Below are positions 14,979 through 20,636 of a DNA stretch of 20,636 nt, piece after piece (positions within the stretch are counted from its first letter, which is position 1; the number at the start of each line of letters is the position of its first letter). The translations under genes and the position numbers were made by a program. This stretch comes from Bacilli bacterium (lineage in GTDB: Bacteria > Bacillota_I > Bacilli_A > RFN20 > CAG-288). The notes under the pieces are model-generated. The model did not search any database. It was not told where the DNA came from and saw nothing but the letters and a program-made list of their open reading frames with translations. Location: positions 1 to 20,636 of the forward strand of contig CAAFJQ010000138.1 in assembly GCA_900763245.1 (NCBI GenBank), in the 5' to 3' direction.

Positions 14979-16217
14979 ATGGAAAAAGAAAAGAAACAAT
15001 TCAAAGGAATCGGTATCTGGAAATTCCTGAACAAGATTCCTGCTGGTACGATGTTCGTTCCTCTTATCATCTCTGCCGTTATCTGTTCTATTTGTATCGC
15101 TTGCGGTCTTGGAACCGGAAAGCCCGGAGCGGGTCTTACATTATGGGATTATTTAGGTAACCCGATGAAGGATCTTTTCGGCAAAACCGGTCAGATGCTT
15201 GTCATTGGTCTGATGCTCTTCTGCACTGGAACGATGATCAAGCCGCATGATTTCGTTGATGTCTTCAAGAGAGGCATCTGGATCATTCTCGCTAGACTGA
15301 TTCCTGCTTATGTCATCTCCGTACTTGTCTTCATCTTCTGCCCGAATGGATTCTTAGGCATCGATCCTGTCACCTTCTGTGTCTGTGTGACAAGTGCTAA
15401 TGCTGCTCTCTATATGGGTATCATTCCTCCTTATGCCGATAATTCCGACCGTGCTACCTTCCCGATCATGCTGATCTTGTCTATGCCGCTTCTTCCTTTC
15501 ATTGTCATCTCCAGTTTAGGAACTTCTTCTGGTGATGTCGGTATGCTTGGCAAAATCATGCAGATTATCGCTTTGCTCTTACCTTTCCTTCTTGGTTTCT
15601 TGCTTGGCAATCTCGATCCGAAGATCAGAGAAGTCTTCAAGGGCGGAAATACAATCATTCTTCCTTTCTTAGGCTTCCAGTTTGGTTCTACTATCAATCT
15701 TGCTAAGGCATTAACCAGCGGTTCTGTCTGGATTGCTGCTATTGTCCTTATCATCATCTACTGGGCTGTCACTTTGATTATTCCTTATGTTGTCGATCGT
15801 TTTGCTTTGAGAAGACCTGGCTATGCTGCTGTTGCTTCTGCATCCGTTGCCGGCGTTTCCCTTTCTATTCCTCCTATGTTCGCTTCCTATACTTTTGGTG
15901 GCGTCGCTTATTCTTCCGATATGATTTCCAATGCTACCCTTATCCTTGCTATTGTTCTTCTTGTTACAAATATCCTTGATCCGTTCTTCACGAAGTGGAC
16001 AATGAATTATTATTTCAAGAGCCATCAGCAGGAAAAGAAGAGTGATGCTGATCGTGTGTTTGCTGAATCTCATCCGGAGCTTCTTGCTGCTGTCTATGAT
16101 GAGAACGGCAACTATAGAACACATCATCACAATCATGAAATCTATAAGAAAGCTTTCCAAGCCAAATCACATAAAGAAGATGTCAGTTCGACTAGTGATT
16201 CGAAAGAAAATAAATAA
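14979..16217 (+). CDS. KdgT-family (2-keto-3-deoxygluconate permease-like) transporter
   Basis: It is probably a proton-coupled carrier for a small 2-oxo or hydroxy acid. The 412-residue protein has about ten membrane helices. It shows the family start (KIPAGTMFVPLIISA), an early FCTGTMIK, and the best match LPFLLGFLLGNLDPKIRE plus ILPFLGFQFGSTINL (residues about 200-245), close in pattern to E. coli KdgT. A hydrophilic tail of about 60 residues follows the last helix, containing HHHNH; family members often lack it. The ribosome site is weak (GAAAG). budA follows after 15 nt, with a PucR-like regulator divergent. No ketogluconate kinase or aldolase is nearby, so I do not assign the KDG substrate. 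Acetolactate or another pyruvate-derived acid is possible by context. Confidence 0.8.
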   Translation: MEKEKKQFKGIGIWKFLNKIPAGTMFVPLIISAVICSICIACGLGTGKPGAGLTLWDYLGNPMKDLFGKTGQMLVIGLMLFCTGTMIKPHDFVDVFKRGIWIILARLIPAYVISVLVFIFCPNGFLGIDPVTFCVCVTSANAALYMGIIPPYADNSDRATFPIMLILSMPLLPFIVISSLGTSSGDVGMLGKIMQIIALLLPFLLGFLLGNLDPKIREVFKGGNTIILPFLGFQFGSTINLAKALTSGSVWIAAIVLIIIYWAVTLIIPYVVDRFALRRPGYAAVASASVAGVSLSIPPMFASYTFGGVAYSSDMISNATLILAIVLLVTNILDPFFTKWTMNYYFKSHQQEKKSDADRVFAESHPELLAAVYDENGNYRTHHHNHEIYKKAFQAKSHKEDVSSTSDSKENK

Positions 16218-16232
16218 TAGAGGTATTACATT

Positions 16233-16949
16233 ATGAAAGAAAACAAATTGTTCCAAGTTGGTACATTAAACAGCTTAATGATGGGCGATTATCATGGCTC
16301 TGTCAGTGTCAAGGACCTTCTCAAGGAAGGAAATGTCGGCATCGGAACCTATGATGGACTTGATGGTGAAGCAATCATCGTCAATGGCAAGGCCTATGAT
16401 GGAAGAGCAGATGGCAAAGTCTATGAGATGAATGACAATGATACTCTTCCTTTCTCCACTGTTTCTCACTTTGATGAAAATGTTGAAGAAAACAATATTT
16501 CTTTCTCTTCTATCGAAGAATTCAAGCAGAAGATGGAAGCATATCTTCCTTCTCACAATTTCTTCTATATGATAAAGATGGAAGGAACTTTCAATGTCCG
16601 TGTCCGTTCTTGCTTCAAGCAGAAAGAACCTTATGAGCCTCTTTACAAGGTCGCTTGCGATCAGAGAGAGTTCCAGTATGAAGATGTCGATGGTTATGTC
16701 ATCGGTGTCTATTGCCCGAACTATGTCGAAGGAATGAATTTGCCAGGATGGCATATTCACTTCCTTAGCAAGGATTTTTCTAAGGGTGGACACATCCTTA
16801 AGGTTGATGGAAACAACATCAAGTTCAAGATCAATCAGCTCAGTGGCTGGAACGTCTATCTTCCTCACACTGAAGGCTTCTCCAATTGGGATCTTACCGA
16901 AGATCTGAAAGAGAAGACCAAGGCTGTCGAAGGTTCTTCTAAGAAGTAA
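16233..16949 (+). CDS. budA: Alpha-acetolactate decarboxylase
   Basis: It converts (S)-alpha-acetolactate to (R)-acetoin, diverting pyruvate from acid formation. At 238 residues it is normal length. LMMGDYHGSVSVKDLL and GIGTYDGLDGEAIIVNGK (37-54) match the family N-terminus. FFYMIKMEGTFNVRVRS (110-126) follows, and the zinc site comes from H174, H176 and H187 in PGWHIHF...GGHILKV. An AGAGGT site precedes the ATG. It is the second gene after the KdgT-like permease and ends at a shared terminator. Acetolactate synthase, its usual partner (alsS/budB), is not in the window. Confidence 0.96.
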   Translation: MKENKLFQVGTLNSLMMGDYHGSVSVKDLLKEGNVGIGTYDGLDGEAIIVNGKAYDGRADGKVYEMNDNDTLPFSTVSHFDENVEENNISFSSIEEFKQKMEAYLPSHNFFYMIKMEGTFNVRVRSCFKQKEPYEPLYKVACDQREFQYEDVDGYVIGVYCPNYVEGMNLPGWHIHFLSKDFSKGGHILKVDGNNIKFKINQLSGWNVYLPHTEGFSNWDLTEDLKEKTKAVEGSSKK

Positions 16950-16960
16950 TCATCGAATTG

Positions 16961-16997
16961 AAAACTGTAGGCGAGAAAAATCACCTACGGTTTTTTT
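16961..16997. terminator. Shared terminator between budA and the lipoprotein gene
   Basis: ACTGTAGGCG (16964-16973) pairs with CACCTACGGT (16982-16991) with one mismatch and one G-U, followed by seven T. Four A on the left side give a weaker T run on the minus strand, so it can serve both converging genes. Confidence 0.85.
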
Positions 16998-17017
16998 GAC
17001 ACGTTTTTCAGATGTTA

Positions 17018-17635
17018 TCAGCAGAGATAATATCTGTCTTTGCTTGCTGAATACTCCTCCATCGTTTCGAAATAGTCGACACCAAAAGCAGGAATGGATT
17101 TCGTTTCAGGAAGCCAGATGAAGAAAGAATCTGTCTTCTTTCCATCTTGATAATCAATCTGATATTTTACGGCAGCTGTTGTTTTAGCTGCTAATTGGTA
17201 TATGCCGAATTTTCTGGTTGTTCCATCAACATCGATAGTGATAGAACCGCCTCCGTTACCTATAACGTAGTTCAGATCAGATCTGAAATCTGCACTTTGA
17301 TACTGTAGAATTTCATCTTTCCTTTCTTCAAATGCGTTTGTATTAAAGCCTCTGGACTCTAATGCAGATTTGAATTTATCCATCATGGAGACTCTGATAT
17401 CAAGAAGATTAAATTCGATTTTTGTTGGCACGGTTACTTTGCTATATTCATTGACATAGGAAAGAACGATTGCTTCACTTGGATTGCGCTCTACTTCCTT
17501 GACATTCATTTTGATAGTAAGAGGCTTCTTTTCAGATTCTACAATCGGATCAGTAACTTGGGGTTCTGATTCTGCTGGCTTTTGACAACTGCACAAGGTC
17601 AATAGAAGAAATAGACTGAAAAACTTTTTGTTCAT
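17018..17635 (-). CDS. Putative lipoprotein of unknown function
   Basis: I do not recognise the family. The 205-residue protein starts MNKKFFSLFLLLTLCSCQKP. This is a lipoprotein signal with lipobox LCSC and predicted lipidated C17, followed by an acidic, proline-containing linker (about 18-38). The rest is soluble and probably surface-held, with a beta-rich stretch around GNGGGSITIDVDGTTRKFGIYQ. The ATG at 17635 is chosen for its AAAGGAG site five to six bases upstream and the proper signal sequence; a longer in-frame start at 17683 lacks both. It is a single-gene unit converging on budA and divergent from the hydrolase. Confidence 0.75.
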   Translation of the reverse strand: MNKKFFSLFLLLTLCSCQKPAESEPQVTDPIVESEKKPLTIKMNVKEVERNPSEAIVLSYVNEYSKVTVPTKIEFNLLDIRVSMMDKFKSALESRGFNTNAFEERKDEILQYQSADFRSDLNYVIGNGGGSITIDVDGTTRKFGIYQLAAKTTAAVKYQIDYQDGKKTDSFFIWLPETKSIPAFGVDYFETMEEYSASKDRYYLC

Positions 17636-17702
17636 AGAACGCTCCTTTCTTTTTCTTCTTGTTGATGAGGTGTAGGCAATCATTGATGGCCTAGAGGTAT
17701 TT

Positions 17703-17760
17703 TCATATTATCATATTCAGAGAAAAAAACAAGACATTTTCTCATATGTGTCATATTCAA
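17703..17760. repeat. Four TCATAT repeats upstream of the lipoprotein and hydrolase genes
   Basis: TCATAT occurs at 17703, 17711, 17742 and 17751, as two pairs with 8-9 nt spacing. The second member of each pair extends to TCATATTCA. The left pair overlaps the predicted lipoprotein promoter. It may be an operator, or chance in AT-rich DNA. Confidence 0.35.
17705..17732 (-). promoter_or_regulatory. Candidate promoter of the lipoprotein gene
   Basis: On the minus strand: TTGTTT (17732-17727), 16-nt spacer, TAATAT (17710-17705). The leader would be about 60 nt. No convincing promoter for the divergent hydrolase was found in 17733-17863. Confidence 0.4.
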
Positions 17761-17863
17761 ATGCTCGACTTGCATAACTGATGAAAATGGATCGGGTTGA
17801 TGAACTTCGTTCTAGATTTTGTGTTTCATTGGTTATAAACTATTTCAAACGGAGAATACTTTT

Positions 17864-18805
17864 ATGGCTTGGTATTATATTCTATTGATTGTTCTTGCTT
17901 CTTTGTTGCTGTTGGTCCTTCTCATCTTTTATGTTGCGATTCCGCTGTATCTTGTTCAGTATATGTCTTATCCAAAAAGGTGGAACAGAGATGAAACCCA
18001 TAAGAATGATCTTGATGACGGACTGCTTTATGGAGAAGAACAGTTGGAAAGAAAACCATTAGAGCTGAAGATGTCTGATGGATATCTCCTTCATGGAGAT
18101 ATCTCTCTTCAAGGAGATAAAAAGAAGTTCGTCATCCTTTGTCATGGCTATTCTGCCAACAGAGAATGCGAGTTGAAATATGCACTGATGTTCTATTCTT
18201 TAGGATATTCAATCGTTCTTTATGATCATAGAAGCCATGGTGACAATGTCCGTAAAGATGTGACGATGGGATATAAAGAAGCAAAAGATTTACATGAAGT
18301 CATCTGCTGGCTGAAGAGGGAATACGGAGAAGATATCTTCTTAGGCTTACAGGGTGAAAGCATGGGTGCTGCCACAGTCCTTCAGGTTGTTCAGTATCAT
18401 GATAAAATCGACTTTATCTGTGAAGACTGCGGATATGGCGATGTCAGTAAACTGTTCAATTATCTGATTAGGCATATGATGCATCTATCTCCTTTCTTTG
18501 TTCCGATGTGTGACTTCTATATGAAGCTGCTCCACGGCTATCATATGAAAGAAGCTTCCCCTTTGACTTATATAAAGGGATCGAAGATTCCGCTTCTTGT
18601 CATCCATGGTGAATGTGATACCTTCATTCCAAAAGAACATGCTGAAGATATCTATAAGGCATTTGAAGGTTATAAAGAAATTCATTTTATTCCAAATGCA
18701 GAACACGCAGCCTCTTTGAAGACCGATAGAGTAGAATATCGTAAAATCCTTACTGATTTTGTAAAGAAGGTTGAACAAGATGCGCAAAGCGATACTGATA
18801 TCTGA
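17864..18805 (+). CDS. Membrane-anchored alpha/beta hydrolase
   Basis: It is a serine hydrolase of unknown substrate. The 313-residue protein begins with one hydrophobic helix (about 3-31) that anchors it, then an alpha/beta-hydrolase fold of the kind often annotated BAAT/DUF1749 or S9-like. The oxyanion-region motif HGYSANR is at 94-100, the nucleophile elbow GESMG has S166, the acid is D252 (HGECDTFIP) and the base is H281 (NAEHAAS). ATG 17864 is supported by GGAGAA about eight bases upstream. The 3' end overlaps the glycerate kinase start by 26 nt, so the two are translated from one transcript, though no shared pathway is evident. Confidence 0.88.
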   Translation: MAWYYILLIVLASLLLLVLLIFYVAIPLYLVQYMSYPKRWNRDETHKNDLDDGLLYGEEQLERKPLELKMSDGYLLHGDISLQGDKKKFVILCHGYSANRECELKYALMFYSLGYSIVLYDHRSHGDNVRKDVTMGYKEAKDLHEVICWLKREYGEDIFLGLQGESMGAATVLQVVQYHDKIDFICEDCGYGDVSKLFNYLIRHMMHLSPFFVPMCDFYMKLLHGYHMKEASPLTYIKGSKIPLLVIHGECDTFIPKEHAEDIYKAFEGYKEIHFIPNAEHAASLKTDRVEYRKILTDFVKKVEQDAQSDTDI

Positions 18806-19925
18806 TTCCTTCAAAGGGACGCTTACCACATTCGATATTATTGAATTATTTAAGAAAGCATACGATGAAGTCTTTCCTGCAAGCGAACTTCTCACTTTTC
18901 CGGTTTCGGATGGGGGAGAAGGCTTTGTCGATTCCATATCGACAATCTTAAAAGGAAAGAAAGTGGAGACAAATACTACAGATTCAAATGGTTTTCCTAT
19001 TACTGCAGCTTATTTCATCGATGAAGAAAATCAGGCCTATATCGAATGTGCATCCTGTCTTTCCCTTCCTAAAACACGATATAAGAATCCAGGTATAACC
19101 TCCTCATATGGAGTTGGTTTTTTGATAGAGGATGCTATAAAAAGAGGAGTAAAACACATCTATCTTTCCTTAGGCGGAACATCGACCAATGATTGCGGAA
19201 CCGGACTTCTATCTGTGTTAGGAATGAGATTCTCGTATGAAGAAGAAGGAGATGATTGGTCTATACCAATCGGTGAATCTCTTGGCTTTGTAAAACGAAT
19301 CGATACAAGAAAACTCGACTCATTCACGAAAGGAATCAAGTTCACGCTTTTAAGCGATGTGAAGAATCCACTCTTGGGTGAGAATGGATGTACTTATGTC
19401 TTTGCAAGACAAAAAGGTGCTAGGGAATCTGATCTGGAAAAATTAGAAAGCGGAATGAAAAGCTTCCATAATCTGACTGTTGAATCTGGTTATCCAGATT
19501 ATTCTTCCACAGAAGGTGCAGGTGCTGCAGGAGGCATTGGATGCGGTATGATGACCTTCTTATCCGCTGAAATGAAAAGCGGAATAAACGCCTATCTTGA
19601 GATGATACATTTTGAAGAATATCTAAAAGATGTTGATATGATCTTTACAGGAGAAGGCCATATCGATTCTCAGACAAAAGAAGGGAAAGTCATCGATGGG
19701 ATCTGCTCTCTTGCCAGAAAACATCATATTCCGGTTATCGCTCTTGTCGGAGGAGCCTCCAAGGATAGTGAAGCAATGATGAAAGAGGGCTTGTCTTCTG
19801 TCATTCCAATCAATCGTGAGTTGATCAGTAAAAGAGAGATCGGCAAGAAAGCAAAAGAAAATTATTATCTCACTGCCTTGAATGTCCTTCGGCTGATCAA
19901 AGCAAGTGAAGAGATGAAAAAATAA
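18780..19925 (+). CDS. glxK: Glycerate kinase
   Basis: It phosphorylates D-glycerate (to 2- or 3-phosphoglycerate depending on subtype), feeding lower glycolysis. At 381 residues it is full length for the GlxK/GarK family: ISDSFKGTLT at 7-16, PVSDGGEGFVDS around 42-53, LGGTSTNDCGTGLLSVLG in the middle, GAGAAGGIG, and FTGEGHIDSQTKEGKV toward the C-terminus. I start at the ATG at 18780 (MRKAILISD). It has GAAGG ten bases upstream and overlaps the hydrolase end by 26 nt. A TTG nine bases earlier would abut the ribosome site. Substrate glycerate and a KDG-type permease at 14979 could belong to sugar-acid catabolism, but they are separate units here. The gene symbol marks family only. Confidence 0.92.
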   Translation: MRKAILISDSFKGTLTTFDIIELFKKAYDEVFPASELLTFPVSDGGEGFVDSISTILKGKKVETNTTDSNGFPITAAYFIDEENQAYIECASCLSLPKTRYKNPGITSSYGVGFLIEDAIKRGVKHIYLSLGGTSTNDCGTGLLSVLGMRFSYEEEGDDWSIPIGESLGFVKRIDTRKLDSFTKGIKFTLLSDVKNPLLGENGCTYVFARQKGARESDLEKLESGMKSFHNLTVESGYPDYSSTEGAGAAGGIGCGMMTFLSAEMKSGINAYLEMIHFEEYLKDVDMIFTGEGHIDSQTKEGKVIDGICSLARKHHIPVIALVGGASKDSEAMMKEGLSSVIPINRELISKREIGKKAKENYYLTALNVLRLIKASEEMKK

Positions 19926-19926
19926 A

Positions 19927-20001
19927 CAAAAAAGGCTGCAAAGTTTTCGATAGCATCTCTATTCTATTTAGAAATGGTCGTATTCTTTAACAGCCTCTTT
20001 T
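19927..20001. terminator. Long branched terminator after glycerate kinase
   Basis: AGGCTG (19933-19938) pairs with CAGCCT (19991-19996), extended by flanking A and T runs. AAAG (19940-19943) can pair with CTTT (19985-19988). The 41-nt interior could form two small hairpins (ATAG/CTAT and TTCT/AGAA). It ends in TCTTTT on the plus strand and T6 on the minus strand, so it probably serves both converging genes. The loop is long for a simple terminator. Confidence 0.55.
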
Positions 20002-20003
20002 GA

Positions 20004-20474
20004 TCAATCGCTATAATCATCGTTTCCGAATTTATAGTTCAGAAGATAGTACTTATCGTTGATTTCAACACAGTATTTGATTCTCTTTTTGCTATTAAGA
20101 GCAAAGTTACGATACGCCGCATACATCATGCGAGGTTTTACCTGATATTCCTTTCCGTAAACCTCAATCGTAATTGTTTCAGTGAATAATCTGTATGAGA
20201 CACCAATCAGTCTGCATGGATGGACATAGTAATCTTTTTTAGTCATCATGTTCAGACGCACAATGGAGAAGATAGAGAAGAGCAATACAAAAAGAGAAAT
20301 GCCGATAACGACTGCATCTGTAATAATCAGATGCATGTAAGCGTTGCTTCCTGTAAGCTGTTCAGAGAGAGCAAATCCTAGGGAAGAACCGGAAATGAGG
20401 ATAAATACACAGCTTAAAATCAGAAATATAAGGTAGTAATTAAAACAGAAAAAATCTTTTGTTCTTAACTTCAT
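20004..20474 (-). CDS. Small membrane protein of unknown function
   Basis: I do not recognise it. The 156-residue protein has two hydrophobic helices (about 11-36 and 47-73). A charged soluble C-terminal part of about 80 residues follows, probably cytoplasmic by the positive-inside rule (NMMTKKDYY after helix two). This part looks beta-rich (TITIEVYGKEYQVKP) and ends in an acidic NDDYSD. An AAAGGAGA ribosome site lies about 11-12 bases before the ATG, slightly far. A TATAAA -10 element (20519-20514, minus strand) lies upstream, with no good -35. It stands alone between two hairpins. Confidence 0.7.
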   Translation of the reverse strand: MKLRTKDFFCFNYYLIFLILSCVFILISGSSLGFALSEQLTGSNAYMHLIITDAVVIGISLFVLLFSIFSIVRLNMMTKKDYYVHPCRLIGVSYRLFTETITIEVYGKEYQVKPRMMYAAYRNFALNSKKRIKYCVEINDKYYLLNYKFGNDDYSD

Positions 20475-20533
20475 TACTATAGCGTTCTCCTTTTGAACCT
20501 AAACTTTTCACGTTTTATACTACCATCTAGATG

Positions 20534-20569
20534 AAAATGCCGCTTCTTGCTTCGGAGACGGCATTTTTT
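20534..20569. terminator. Hairpin terminator upstream of the membrane protein gene
   Basis: AAAATGCCG (20534-20542) pairs with CGGCATTTT (20559-20567) over an 16-nt loop, followed by further T. The T runs on both strands make it usable both ways. No plus-strand gene precedes it here, so it more likely ends a leftward gene beyond the right edge, or insulates the promoter at 20605-20633. Confidence 0.65.
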
Positions 20570-20604
20570 GATGCTTGGCACCTCTTTTCTCATGCAAAAT
20601 CCTA

Positions 20605-20633
20605 TTTCAATTCTCTTTGCTTGGTGGTATAAT
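20605..20633 (+). promoter_or_regulatory. Rightward promoter at the window edge
   Basis: TTTCAA (20605-20610), 17-nt spacer, perfect TATAAT (20628-20633). It should drive a gene starting just past the window. Confidence 0.55.
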
Positions 20634-20636
20634 ACT

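Noticed and set aside
18771..18779. TTG at 18771 as the glycerate kinase start
   Set aside because: It abuts the GAAGG ribosome site, whereas the ATG at 18780 has workable spacing and gives the usual N-terminus.
1..20636. tRNA, rRNA, CRISPR arrays, insertion sequences, prophage genes
   Set aside because: None was found by eye: no transposase apart from the intron end, no repeat-spacer pattern, no cloverleaf with a T-loop consensus.

Overview
The window looks like chromosome of a low-to-mid GC Gram-positive fermenter. An Erysipelotrichia-like member of the Firmicutes is the best guess. The evidence is AAGGAG-type ribosome sites, TTGACA/TATAAT promoters, the Firmicutes-style order dnaE-polA-mutM-coaE, a DnaE with a decayed PHP domain, and a Na+-pumping oxaloacetate decarboxylase with a separate biotin carrier. 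The species assignment is inference; no RNA gene was found to anchor it.

Left edge (1-140): the 3' end of a group II intron, with domains V and VI intact in sequence. It stops 3 nt from the stop codon of bioY, which runs the other way. Region 144-6697: a biotin/oxaloacetate module. bioY (biotin uptake) is divergent from oadA-oadG-biotin carrier-oadB-birA-pckA. The cell would take up biotin, attach it to the carrier with a ligase that lacks a DNA-binding domain, and use it in a membrane pump that decarboxylates oxaloacetate. PEP carboxykinase works at the same oxaloacetate/PEP/pyruvate node.

Region 6696-13678 (minus strand): dnaE, polA, mutM and coaE, packed with 1-2 nt gaps between the first three. 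The last two are the most unusual part of the window. One continuous reading frame runs from MutM through its zinc finger into dephospho-CoA kinase, broken by a single in-frame TAA. No ATG, GTG or TTG in frame could start CoaE ahead of its P-loop.

Region 13684-16997: a PucR/CdaR-like regulator divergent from a KdgT-family permease and acetolactate decarboxylase (budA). A near-perfect 24-bp palindrome and overlapping predicted promoters lie between them. Region 17018-20636: a lipoprotein of unknown role, a membrane-anchored alpha/beta hydrolase overlapping a glycerate kinase, a small two-helix membrane protein, a hairpin, and a rightward promoter cut off by the window edge.

Three convergent gene pairs (pckA/coaE, budA/lipoprotein, glycerate kinase/membrane protein) each share one hairpin terminator. 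No gap between genes exceeds 300 bases. No tRNA, rRNA, CRISPR array or insertion sequence was seen.
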